A stretch of 64,000 nt of DNA from Brachionus koreanus (taxonomy: Eukaryota; Rotifera; Eurotatoria; Ploima; Brachionidae). The notes below the pieces were generated by a model. It made no database searches and was not told where the DNA came from. It saw only the letters and a program-made list of their open reading frames with translations. Made by a program: the position numbers and the translations under genes. The stretch spans positions 900,609 through 964,608 of the forward strand of contig PJRA01000555.1 in the NCBI GenBank assembly GCA_016987375.1, written 5' to 3'. Below, in pieces: positions 34,510-48,200 of this stretch. Position 1 is the first letter of the stretch; each line of letters opens with the position of its first letter.

Positions 34510-35168
34510 TCAATCGGTAAACAAAGCCAATAGAAGATTAGGGCTGCTAAAAAAGCTCGTTTAATTATGTTAACAAGAAATCTTTTAGGCTTCTGTATAC
34601 TTCATTGGTAAGACCAAATTTAGAATACGGCAACTATGTGTGGCACCCATACCTAAAGAAGGACATAGATGCTTTAGAGAGAGTTCAAAGAAGAGCAACA
34701 AAGTTGGTAAGATGTATCAGTAACAATCCATACGAATCAAGACTTAAAGAGCTTAAGATTCAATCTCTAACAGAACGTCGAAATCGTGGAGATCTGATTC
34801 AGATGTTTAAAATTGTTAAAGGGATTGATAACGTTAATCTTTACAAAGGGGTCAATTTCAACAACCTTCCAAATCAACAGATAAGACTAAGAGGTCATAA
34901 GTATAAGTTAGTGAGAGGAATAGTGCGGAACTGCCCACAAAGATATAACTTTTTGACAAACAAAGTCGTGAATNNNNNNNNNNNNNNNNNNNNNNNNNNN
35001 NNNNNNNNNNNNNNNNNNNNNNNNNNNNNNNNNNNNNNNATTTTAAACTGTTTGAAAGGACAATCGCAAATAACTGTTGAAGCCACTAGTTGGCTGGACG
35101 CCCTAGGCGTGTGTATAACCTTAATGTTATACAGAGCAGTTTATTATTATTATTTATTTATTATTTAA
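34510..35168 (+). mobile_element. LINE 3' fragment
   Basis: Codes LVRPNLEYGNYVWHPYLKKD, IDALERVQRRATKLVR, ERRNRGDLIQMFKIVKGID and RGHKYKLVRG, the typical post-RT region of CR1/Jockey-like LINEs. The frame is open over more than 120 codons, so the copy is fairly young; the stretch just upstream is frameshifted. The A/T tail (TTATTATTATTATTTATTT) near 35140-35165 marks the 3' end. Confidence 0.85.
34974..35039. other. Assembly gap (66 N)
   Basis: Run of N inside the LINE fragment; probably a repeat-induced scaffold join. Confidence 0.99.
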
Positions 35169-36255
35169 TTGATTACATACATCGTTAATAACAGTACTAT
35201 GTCTGTAAATTACTTTATATGTAAATATTTTTTTTTAAATTGAATTAAATGATTGAATGAATAAGAAGAAAATAAAACGGTGGTAACGATTTTGTATGGG
35301 CTGATAGCTTAGCTTCTTGTGATGACGCTTTGGTTCCTAATTATCTGAGCAGACTCCTATCAGAATAATTTTTGTTTATAGCTCTTCTTCTTTGTTTTCT
35401 TCGTAAATTTGTCTTTCTCTAGTGTCCCATGCAATACATAGTTCTTTGTGGCGAAACAAAATATGACTGGAAACAACTAAAATTTAAAGTTCAATATATT
35501 AAAATTAGCTGTTTCAAATATCCAGAAAATTTTATTTTGATAAAAATAAATGATGGGTGCACCTATTTCGCTTTGTTTAAAAACTCACAATGAGACCTTT
35601 TTATCATTAAAATTGAGTGAACTTCCGCAAAATATACTCTGCTGAATCATTAAATTTTGATCATAAATTTCAATGTATTTCATTGATGTCTAACTTTGTT
35701 CTACCAAATGTTGTGCTATCCAAATTTCGCATCTGCAAAAATAGTTTATTAAATTGTTGATATTTAATTTGGGCGATACAAAATATTGTAAAAAAAAAAT
35801 ATAGAATGAAAAAGAAAAAATACAAAAATTAGATAGTTTCTAAATACATATAAAATAAAAATAATTTTTTTTCTTTTTTTAATTATTATTCAGTTTTTCT
35901 TCTTTTTTGCTTTCCATTAATTGCACAATTATTAGCGAAGGTTTACGGAAAAAAAATCCTTGTTTTTTACTCGTTTAAAAAAAAAAAAAAATTCTTTTTT
36001 TTTTTATTTGAAAACTTGATCTAAGACTAAAAAATTGAATTATTAAAATAAAGCAAAGATTAGAATTTAGATTTATTTTTAGCACAAAATAATGTTTTAT
36101 TACACAAAATTTCTATATTTGATATAAAAAGAAAAATTTACACCATACAAAAAGGCTTTCTTAAATTTGATTAAAAAACAAAAATTTTACAATAAAAAAT
36201 TGAAATAAAAAATTTTTGTTAATAAAATATAGAAAATATAAAAGAAAAAAAATGT

Positions 36256-39200
36256 TTATTGTTTATTCTCATTGTGACTATTCGATGTGTTCTGGGAATC
36301 GTTTTGACTTGTTAAATTTGAGTTAGTATTTGAGCCAGCTAGTGTAGTTTGTTCATTGTTGTTGGAATTATCATTCGAGTCGCTGACATTAGTTGCCGAG
36401 TTGGACGAGCTGGCTTGAATTAATTGTATTGGCGAGGAATTTATTGAGTTTAAAGATTGAATGTTTATGCTTAGATTATTCTGGTTGCCGAGCTGTCTGA
36501 GGACTTGGGACAGGGAAGAATTAATCGGAATTGCTTGAGGTATGCCAGATGTATTCACGCCGGCTGATGTGGTTATTATGGAAAAATTTTGTGATTGACT
36601 TGTTCCAGCTAGCAGTGTTTTAACTGTAGTTGGCGTTGAGCTTGATTTTTGACTTGTGGTTGAACTTGTCTTAAGAGTTGGCACGTTCGAACCGGAATTC
36701 AAAGAAGCAGATGCTAATTTTTTAATATGAAAAAAAAATAAATTTAATTAGAATACGATATGAGAAAATACAACATTTAGATAATTAATTAATAAACACT
36801 TACCGTAAATTCTCATACCGCTTAAAATAGAATAAAAAAAAATTTCATATAAATTCATTTAACTTTATTTAATTTATTTAAATAATAAAAATAACAATAA
36901 TAATAATAATAATAATTATTAATAATGAATAATAACTTAAAAACAATAACAAATAACAAGTTTATTTTTCTTCTCTTTTTTTTTTATTTTTTTTAAAATT
37001 TTTTTTTTTTAAATTATTTCGGATTATTTTCTTTTTCTTTGACCGGGACTACTGGTACTAGGACCAGATTTATTTAAGCTTAGCTCAATGTATTCTTAAA
37101 AACGTAAAAAAAATTTTTAGAGAATTTACGGCTTTGGTAAGGAATTAAATTTTGTTTAGAAAAATAATAAAAATATTTGAAAAAAAAATTATAAATCATT
37201 TAAAAACTAACTCGTTTGATTGGAACTCGTTTGAGTGGGTTGTTTTACTGTTTGCTGTTGAAAAGCCTGTTGGAATTGAATTGGTGTAGGATTGGCCGAT
37301 GCTGAGCCGGACACTGAAGTCGTATTCAATGGAGTTGTTTTGGTAAGTCGCTGGCCTGAGTTGGCTTGAACTATTTGAATATTGCCGCGATTGATCACTT
37401 GGACTTTTTGTTGCAGAGTGGAAATATTGGTCGATGAGCCAACTTTGCGGATTGTTGTCTGCGGCTGGCCTGTATTTGAATTCATGACAATATTTGGCTG
37501 CTGAATGACCACTTGTCCATTTTGGCTACTCTGGCCCGAGGAATTGGTCATCAATTGAAACTGGCGAAATTGAGGCTGATTAGACATAATGAGACCTTGA
37601 TTTTTTTTAATTGAAAAATTTTATTAGTTTTAAAATTTAATTTTTCAAGAATTAAGAAATTTTTGAAAAGTTAATTGCCTTAAAAAAAAATCATCATTTT
37701 TGGCTTTTTGTCACTTTGAAAAAAAATTAAGAAAAAATTTTAATTCCTTTTACTAGACAAATGTAATACTTTGTTTCATTTATTCGAACAATTCCACAAT
37801 ACAAATAATACAAATTAGTCAAATGACTTTTTTCAAATTAAATTTTTTTCTTTAAAATTTTTAGCAAACTTAAATAAATTAATTTAAAAATTAAATTAAA
37901 ATTCTTTAGTGTCAATTATTTGTTTTTATTTTATTTTAATGAAATAATAAATTCAAAAAAAGTTTACCTTGCTTTTGTTGATTTGTCACATTGTTAATTG
38001 GCTTGATTAAAGTAGTAATGGTAGAAGATTGACTAGTAGATGGTTGTTGTCTATTAACAATATTTTGTACCGTATTTACATTGGTGTTTGAATTAGCAGA
38101 TTGTACAGTAATAACTTGTGGTGTTTGCTGATTTGTCTGCGTATTACTGCTAGTCTGATTTTGTGTTCCACTATTCGTATTTTGTTTATTTGACACTTCG
38201 TCTTGTTTGGCCCCTTGAACACTTTGGTTTTGTTGCTGTTGTTGAATTTGTTGAATAGTTTGCTGTATAGTGGGCTTAGGCGAGTTAGTCTGAGGATTTT
38301 GTCTGATTAAAATTGAAGTTGTCGGATTTGTTCTGTGCACAGTGGACACATTCGACTGAGAACTAGTCGATTGTTGAGCCAAAATAACAGGATTTTGAGA
38401 AACAGTGGTCGATTTTTGTGCTCCCAATTGCTGTTGTAATTGCTTGTTAATCTTTTGTTGCTGCATCAATTGTTTGGTTTGACTGGTGACTTGACTGGGC
38501 GATGGAGGCGGTTGTGCCGAACTGGCCGCAGCAGCGGCCGCTGCTGTTATGCCAGCAACAGTGGTTTTTTTTCTCAGCTCGTTCAAACTAGTATTTTTAC
38601 TACTTTGATTCGAATAAAATCGAATTGCTTGTTGTCCACTTGTTTGCTGTTGCTGTTGCTGCTGTTGTTGTTGTTGCTGTTGCAATTGTTGATTGTTGAT
38701 AATAGAAGAAATTGTCTGCGAACCGGATCCAGAACTTGTCAGAGGTACAGCAATTGTTATTTGCTGCTGTTGTTGTTGTTGTTGTTGTTGGTGGTGGTGT
38801 TGTTGCTGTTGTTGCTGGTGCTGGTGTTGTTGATTAATGGCTTGTGTAGCTGGACTAGTCGATTGTACCAACGATCTGAGACTTGATTGATTTTGAGCTT
38901 GTTGATTTTGATAAAAAATGGTCTGATTTTGCTGGTTTTGAATAATGGCCGAAATAGATTGAGGCTTTTGAAGATGTTGTTGAACTGTTTGCGGCTGATT
39001 GTGGCTCATTGGCGAAGTTTGCTGTTGCTTAGGCTTTTCAATTGATTGTTGAGCGACAGCAGCGGCCGATGCGGCCAGTTGAGCGGCTAGAGCTGACGTA
39101 GCTCGTTGCTGTTGCTGCAAATGACTTAGAATAGTTTGATTCTTTTGAACACTAGGCGCCGGCGATGCACTTTGATTTTGTTTAATTGTTTGAGTTTGAC

Positions 39201-42200
39201 TTGGACTGTTAGGCACTTGACTCGGCACTGGACTTGTCACAACTAGACTAGCTTGTTTGGCTTGTTTTTCTTTAAGTATTTTCATATCAGAAAAATATTT
39301 GGGCGTTCGAAAACAAATTGATTCGGCATTTATGTTTGTATTTTGATTGTGAGTTTGTTTAACGGCAGTGACTACGGCATTGGTGGCATTAGACACAAAA
39401 CTAGAAACAATGGGAGTCTGTGTTACACTCGAGTTGAATCGAGATAGCAAATTACGTTGATTCGATTGTTGAACAGAATTCAATGGTTGTTGAAGACTAA
39501 AGGCCGTAAATTGGGTAGGCTGTTGGGCAGCAAACAAGGAAAATTGAGACTGATGTCTTTTTTTGCTTATTTGATTTATTTTATCAAAGCGTCTATTTTG
39601 ATTTTGCACTAGTTGTTTATAATTGTCCTGCAAATAGAGCTGATTTGTGCGCAGAACTTTGGTTCTAGTTATATTAAGCACAACTGGTTTATTGGGCGTC
39701 TTAGTTTTGGTGTTTGACTGCTCGGCTTGCTGCTTTTTGTTCTGAATTTCGGTGAGACAGAGCTCTTCGCGTTTAAGAATCACATTTTCGAAACGCTTCT
39801 TGCACTCCTGTGGACTGCGATACTGCTTTGAAATGCCTGAGCTGACTAGATCGCTGACAAGATCCCAGTTGACTTGATGGCTGGGAGCGATTGCCTGCAA
39901 ATTAAGCGGCAATTCGAGCATAACTTGTAAGGTCTTAGAGAAAAAATTATGTCAGAAAAAAATTTTTTTTTTTTTTTCAATTAATTATTTTACAAAAATA
40001 ATGCTAAAGTCGTCATTGGGTAGCCAGTCGTCTTTGCCGCTAAATTCGGGCGGTATGGGCAGAGTGGATTTGACCATGTCCATTTTGAATGTCGGCCAGC
40101 CTTTAAACTTTTGCATTTTAATATCTCGTCTTAGCTTTATCAAAGTAGTGTTTGTTTTGTCAAATAGAGGTCTTGGAATTATGATATTTTCTAGTGATTT
40201 TATGCCTGTTTTTGCCATTAATTGACTCGATTGAGCTTGAGAACTAGTTTGACTGACTGCTTGAATGTTTTGCAAGTTTTGCAGTTTTTGCTTTGACGGT
40301 GAGACTAAGTCAAGTCTGAGGCGTTTGTCACCGCGTTTTGAATAGACAACTGGCGGCAGAAGCTCGTCTGGAATTGGCTCACTGTCATACAAAAAATTGC
40401 ATCCATCATAGCTGTCTATGTACACGTCTTTTTCATTCGGTGGAGGAGTCAATGGACACCAAAGCTATTTAAATGTGAAATTTTAGTTTATTTTATTCAA
40501 AATTTAAAAAATTGATTTCTTTAATCAAAAAAAAATTTTAAATTTTAATTTTGAGCTTTGTTACAATTTGATTTTGTTGATGCCAAAATTTATCAAAAGC
40601 TTAGAAACGCCTAAATTGGACTGCATCAAAACAAAGAATCATAAAACATATACAAAACAGGTTGAAACAATCGTTTCCCATTTCTAGTATTGTAAACTAC
40701 TGGAAAAATAAAATAGCAGAAATCTAAATTAAAAAAGCTACAATCATAATGAAAAGATAGTGAAACGTTGTTTTATCTCAGCATTATAGAGCATTGTGCG
40801 CAATCTTTTAAATTTTCAAGAACTTATTAAAAGACATGCATTGACAATGAGAAAAAAAACAAAAAAAAAGTTCTCTTGAATAAAAAATTTTTGGTTCTTT
40901 TTAGTTTTTTTTTTTATTTTGTTAGTTCTTCAATTAGTATCATAAATTATAGATCCTTTCAGGATCTTTTTTGGGTTCTATCAGTTTTGGGGTTAAGGGT
41001 TGGGTTCAGGTTCTTTTTAGTTTTTTTTTTCTATTTTATTTTTTAGTATTTTGAAACAGTATAATTTAAGGTTCTTTTGTTTTTTTTTTTATTTGAAAGA
41101 ATTAAATATATTTAAAAAAAAGAACCAAGTTTTAAAGAATATAAAACTTTTTAAAAAAGGACCAAGTATTTCAAAGAATTTAATACTATTTTAAAATTTA
41201 AGAAAATCGATTAATAATTAGCGAAAAATAATTTATTTATGTTTTTCTTAGAGTTCGTTTTTATAAACAAGTTCATTGTCTATTACTCCAAATGTTAGAC
41301 GCTGTGACTCTTGACGATTAGCTTTACCGATGATGTGCTTAGGCATTTAATATTTGAAAAATTATTGAAATATTCATAGGTTTCCGGTCACTAAGACAGC
41401 TCTGTAATTTAATTATTAATATTATTATTTTTACTTATTTAAACTTTATTAAAAAGCTATTAATATTCTCAATATGAGTTTTATTTTTTTCAAATTAGTA
41501 AAAAAAGTTTACATCTTAAATAAAATTTTTTTCTTATTTTTTTACTCTTGCTCAATTATTTGAAAATAAACATTAACAGACTTGTATAGGAGTGCAAATC
41601 TTATTAAGGCAAAGACAAGACTTTTGACTGTAAAAATATGAAATAAACTTGAGACTTTTAAACAAATCAACAAACTAGTTAAGTATACAGTCCAAAAGAT
41701 TTTTAAATTACTAACAATTGATTTTGAAATAAATTTTTTTTTTTAATTTAACTTACTGATAGCTGGTCGGAATAATCATTGATCCAAATCTAAAACAAAA
41801 ATAATTATTTAAACATCTGTGACTGTGCATCTAATTGGAAAAAAAAGCCAATTATTAGACCCGATGACGACTTTAAAAAATAAAAGAAAAAGAACTTAGA
41901 TTCAAGGCTGAGTGCATTTGATAATAAATAAATTTGAAAAAAATAAATTGATTTTATTAGCTTGAGTAAAAAAATAAAAGCCCTGAATCCTTAATTAAGA
42001 GTCATCATCAAAGTCATATTGGCTAATTTTTTTCTCAATATATGCATCATCCTTGAATCTTTCAGTTCAGGATAGGGTCGTCACTCTCTTTAAACACTCT
42101 TAAGAAAATAGTATGTTTTCTTTAAATGGATTAATTTTATTGACAAAATGTTTTTTTTAGAATGCGAAAAAAAAAAACTACTTATAAATGTGTGGACACC

Positions 42201-45200
42201 AGAAACAAAACAAAATGTTAATTTTTTTTTATTTATTTATTCAAAAAGGACCTAGATGAAAGACTCACTGTTTTAACTTAATGCCTATAAAAACCGTGTC
42301 CTAACCAGTTAGGTCCAGCATAAATACTATATACAAATGAATTATATTGTTATTTTGATTGACTAGACGAATTGGATGAAGAAGGCGATGGACTCAGACA
42401 CGTTGAGGACAAAACCGAGCTCGGCTTTTGCATGAGAACATTCGGAACTGTCCGAAATATTAACTTATTTGGACTTGTGGCTGGCACATTTATAACATTG
42501 TTAGTTTTGAGTATAATCGATTGATTTGATTGAGTTCGATTGAGTGTTGATGGTATGTTGAATATGCTCTTAATAGGAATGGTTGGCCTTGTGATGATTG
42601 TCTTTAGGACAGGCTTGGGGTTTGCCGACTGTTGAACGTTAGGTGAAAGAGTCAAAACTTTTGGCTTTTCGGTTGGAATAGGTTTAGAAATTGGTTCTTG
42701 CACAGCTGGTGGAGATTCTTCAAACTTGGCTTTTGGTTTACGGCCACGTTTAGACAATTTTTTTGTCTCAATGGGCTCGTCTTTAACTGGACTAAGATCC
42801 CTAGTGTCTAAATCTTTTTTCTTAAATAAATTTTCCTTCTTATCTCTTTTAATAGTCGGTCTAGGGTCTTTTAATTTTTCTTTTTTTTCACATGACACAG
42901 GCCGGCTTTTAACTGGCCTGGTCGATTTTCTAACCTCTGTTTTTGTGTATGTGTACATAAGATCCTCTTCTTCTTGTTCGGCTTTGCGTTCTTCCTCTTC
43001 TTTCAGCTGCTTCAGACGTTCAAGTTCCCAGTTTTTCTTAACTTGTTCAATGTCTGGTTCAGTGTCGTTCTCTATCTGAACTTCACCAGTCGATTCCAAA
43101 TATTTGAGAGCATATCGCTCAATCGGCTTTAGCTAAAATAAAGAATGTATTAGGTATTAGAATTTTCAAAAATTTTTATTTTTTTAAAGACAAATTTTAG
43201 TTTATGTTCAAATCAAAGTTATCATGTTCAAAATTATCACTAAAAAAGGTTTCTTAATTTTTTTGAATTTAGTAATTATTGTAGAAACATGTTTTTCTAA
43301 ATAAAAATTCCATGTCAAAATGAATTTTTTATGCCTGTAATTTTCCGAAAAGATTTTATGCTTGTTTGACTTGGAACAATTCTTGGCTGTGATTTAACAC
43401 GTTATGCTACACATGAAACATGTCTATGCATTTGGCATTGTGAATTTTTGAACAAAATACAAAAATTTTAAATTTAAAAAACTTTTTTTTTCTAAGGGTC
43501 TAAAAAGCGTTCTGCAAAATGTATCAGCTGATACAAGGATTGTATCACCCAAATTTAATCTGTGTAAAAACTCTGCAATGGTGCAAAAAGGATATGAATC
43601 AAAAAATTATTAAAATTAAATTGCACATTTTTTGCACGGACTAAATTTGAGTGATACATACCTTATATCAGTTGATACGTTTTGCAGAACAATTTTAGAC
43701 CTTCAGTAAAAAAGAGCAACGAAACTTGTTCCACAAATATAGAATAAGAAGCTTGAACTATGAGACAAGATTAGCTAACTTGGAATTAGAAACTCTAAAA
43801 GATAGGCGAAAGCGTGGGGATCTTATTCAATTCTATAAAATCCACAAAAATTACAATCATCTCAATTGGTACTACGATGCGAAACTCATGAGCTCAGTGA
43901 ATAATGAAGGACCAAGTGGAGGAGTAAGGGAAGCAAAACATCGCATTTGTTCGCAGCTAACAAATGAGAAGCAAGACGAAACTTTTTGTCAAGCCGAGTA
44001 GTGAACAATTGAAATGTACAAGTTCAAAAACAGACTGGACAATGTCGGTAGAAACAAAAAATGAAAAGTCTACTAGTGGAATTACGTTAGTCTTCCTGCT
44101 TTGTCAGTTTAGTTAAGCTAAACTTCACCGTAGAATATTATTAGAAAATTTTTTAAGGATGATGATGAAAATTTTATCATAAACTTCAATTCAAGAGTGG
44201 TTTTGTATTTAAAAAAATAATGACAAGAGAGCGAGCTAATCTAATACTAGTGACTTGCTAAACACATTAGATAATAGTATTGCAGTGTGAAACTATAGAC
44301 AAAGTTGGCTAGAGTCGGTGTTGAAGTTATTTAGAGAATTACAACAATTTGTTAGAATTCAAAATACTATTTTATTTGTTAAACATTATTTGTTTAGCAT
44401 GAAAATTCGAAATTAAATATGAATTGCAAAGTAAAAGTCAAAACTTGAAAGTGAATTGAAATGTAACTTTAGTTTAACAAGTGTTTAACTTTTAGAGCAT
44501 TAAATTGATCTTTATTTTGACATCCAGTCTAATTGATAGTCAAGTTTGTGTCGATAAAGATGCTTGCTTAGATAATAAAAATTAAAAAAAAAATTGTTTA
44601 TAAATTATCTGAAGGTCATGAATTTGTCTTTTTTAAATTTTCTCCAACTGATTGTGTGTAAGATCTATTGTAACAGATCACGAAAGGAAATGTCCTATTT
44701 TACAGTTTAGAATAGCACATGTCAGATTATTATCTAGTACTAAGGGCAAAATGAAAATAATTTTACATTTTTACATTTTCATATTTTTAGATTTTTTGTG
44801 CAATATTTAAGAAATTTTTTAATTTTATTTTTGTTTACCAAATAATTTGGGCAAATTGAAATTTATGATCAAATTAAAATGATCATGCTCAGGAGTTATC
44901 ATTGAAAAAAGATTTTAAAATATTTTTGAGTAAAAAATTTATTTTAGAAGCATGTTTTCAAAGTAAACATTCAATGCTTAACTTGATTTTTTATGTCTGC
45001 AAGTTTCTGCAAAAGATTTCTGAATGCAGAATTATGCACAATAGATGGATATCGTTTAGCATGTTATGCTAAGCATGAAAACATTTTATTGCATTTAATT
45101 TTTCATTTAAAAAACTTCTTTAGAAATTTGTAAAAAAATAATATTTGAGCATGATCATAAAATTTTGATCATAAACTTCATTTTGCCATAATTTGAAGGA

Positions 45201-48200
45201 GTTTTTTTAATTTTTTTGAAAAATTGCACAAAAAATCTAAAAATATGAAAATGTAAAAATGTAAAATTGTGAAACTAAAGACACTCAATTTGACTGAAAC
45301 TGATTATGCAATTTTATTAATTTATAAAAATTTAAAAATATTAGATTTAAATTTTTTCTTATTGCATAAAATTTATATATAACAAAAAAGACAGAAAACA
45401 AAAACGTACCTCTGTTTCTATGACTTTGAATTCGGTTTGTAGTTTGGTCATATCAGGATCAATTGAGTTGTCATTTTCATCAAATTCGGCTATGTCAGCT
45501 TTGACTTCTTCGCGAAGATTTCTAGCCGCATTCACATCACTTTCATCTTCTACCATTCCCAACGCTTCTTCAAACTGAGAGTCGGCCATTTGAGCCGTTG
45601 AAGATTCATTGTCTTGGCACGTGGGCTCAGTCTCGTTTTCTTCGAACAGCTCTGTAATATGGCTTTTTCTCAACACAGCTGTTGTAAAACAACCGCCTTC
45701 AATAGCCATTTGACTTAGCAGTCTTTTTTGATCGGCCTTTTTCAGAATATTCTCTTCGACAGTTTTTTCACTTATCAATCTATATATGTGCACATCACGA
45801 GTCTGTCCAATACGATGACACCTGTCCTGTGCCTGAGCGTCCATAGTCGGATTCCAGTCCGAGTCATAAAACACAACTGTGTCCGCTCCAGTCAAATTAA
45901 CTCCCACACCGCCTGACCTAGTGCTTAGTATGAAGCAAAATATTCTCTTGTCAGTGTTGAAGCGTTCCATAAGCACTTGTCGTTGTTCGATGGACGTAGC
46001 TCCATCCAAACGCAAGTACTTGTAGCCATGATAGTTCAAAAAATTCTCCAACACATCCAACATACGAGTCATTTGTGTGAATATTAACACTCTGTGTTCA
46101 CCAGTGAACAATTCTCTTAGTAGCCGATCAAGACTCTGCAATTTGCCACAATCGTATTGTATCAGTCTTTTTTCTGGAAATTGTGTGCTCGTTTGAGAGT
46201 TGACTATTTGATTTAAGTCCACATAGCATCCACTGTTTGTATTTAGCTCAACAATTTGTTGTTGTTTAACAATGCTAGTGTGCTTTTGGTACAAGCGTGC
46301 CGACGGATTTGCGATGCGTAGTGTTACGTAATCACTACTAGGATATCGCACATTGGGCACATACATTACAAATCTTTCACAAATAGACGACATTTCATGC
46401 ATTAAGTAATTGTGCGTGTAGTAAAGTGTGTTTCTGAGCGCATCTGTGTACTGCATATGCTTGTTGCTTGTTTTAGTCATGTGACAATTAGCGTAGCTTC
46501 TTGTCACAAATGAAAATCGATCACATTTATCAAGTGAATGAAAATTTGTGCCACTGACAAAATCGATTAGGTCACGACCGTACACTGGCTTGTGAAAAAT
46601 AAATCTCAACTTGTTCAAACGAGTCAAGTAGTTTATTTTTAAAGATTGATCGGTTAAATCAGTGCTACGAGTTGCAGGTGCAGTGCATGACTCAATGCCA
46701 GCTAGTGTTTGTTGGTGAAAAAAATTTGTCTCCATTTCGACATTAGCCGTTTTTTGACACTCGTTAATCAAACAATCTTGTATAAATTTTTTTGTGACTT
46801 GCAGTCGTTTGGCTCTATGCGAGTCGAACGCCGACAATGTTCGTTCCATATCGGCCAAGCCTGTATGATAGTGGTTGATATCGTCGCATACCAAATGCTC
46901 GCTCAAATTGAACACCAGCGACGGTATCGAATATTGTAGCGGATTTGTGACAAACGAGGACACAATTGGCCGTGGCTCAAACAAATCGGGATGATTGCAC
47001 ACTTTTCTCAATTGCATTAGTATATTTATAACGGACATGTAGTGACCTTGGGCTATTTTTTCCTTGGTCGAACTAAGCGACATGAACTCGTCGTATAGAA
47101 GCCGTTGTCGCTTGCTCAATGCGCACTTGATCACGTGTTCATATTTTTTGGGCATTTGCTTCTCAACGTCTGTTTTTAAACGACGCAAAATAAACGGTCT
47201 GAGAACTTTGTGCAATCGTTTGATCAGCTGTTCGTTTACTTCGTTTGATTTTTCAATCATTGTTTTGAACGGATTGTTAAACCAATGATTGAACTCGCGA
47301 TGAGATGCGAACACGTTAGGCATTAGAAAATGCATCAGAGACCAAAGTTCCATAAGGTTGTTTTGCAAAGGTGTGCCTGTTAGCAAGAGACGACGCTGTG
47401 ATTGAAAGTTTAACAACGATTGCCATCTTTGTGATTTAAAATTTTTGATATTTTGCGCTTCGTCTAAAATAAAATATTTCCATTTTTTTCGCCTAAATAT
47501 GGCGTGATCTTGTATGACTAGCTTATAGCTTGTTATGCACACATGAAACGCATTAGCTTTGGTCCAACCAATGCGTTTTAGTTTACGCTCTTTTTGTGAA
47601 CCGTAATACGTTAGTATTTTGAAGCCAGGACACCATTTTTTAAATTCTAGCTCCCAATTGAGCATTACACTTGTTGGCACGACGATCAAGTGAGGACCCC
47701 ATATTCCTTTGTCGACTGCTAAGTGAGCCAACAAAGCTATTGTTTGAATTGTTTTGCCCAAGCCCATTTCATCGGCTAGTATACCATTAAGTTTGTTGTC
47801 ATACATTGTTACAAGCCAATCTAGACCAACATGCTGATATTCTCGTAAATTGTGCTTTAAAAGCTCGACTGGTATTCGTGTTTTTACATGTGTTGTTTCC
47901 AAGGTGTAGCCAGTTGGTTGAAAACTTTCAGCATGAGCTGCTATCGAATCCAAACCCTCATTTTCTCTTTGTTCACAGTTCGATTCATTTTCAACTGGCT
48001 TGTTCTCGTTATCGTTCGATTTTTTAAATTTTTCTTTAATAAAAAATTAGAGATTGACAAAATTATCATTAAATAGCTCAGACTTGTCTTGATATATCTA
48101 ATATTATATATCTAATATTAGACTCATTTAAAATCTAGCTTTAATTTACTTTAAAGTAATTTTTAGAAAAATATCAATACCAAGATTGAGGGAGAAAATC

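Larger units (their letters stand above)
34206..36255. other. Intergenic with LINE fragment and assembly gap
   Basis: Contains the LINE remnant at 34510-35168 with unknown bases at 34974-35039. The rest (35170-36255) shows no gene; it should contain the 3' UTR of the Domino gene at its right end. Confidence 0.45.

Noticed and set aside
36893..36917. CRISPR-like or satellite array
   Set aside because: Only a simple AAT microsatellite; no spacers or repeat units.
38440..38886. 148-codon plus-strand Leu-rich frame
   Set aside because: Complement of the Domino polyglutamine region; CTG/TTG leucine runs are an artefact.
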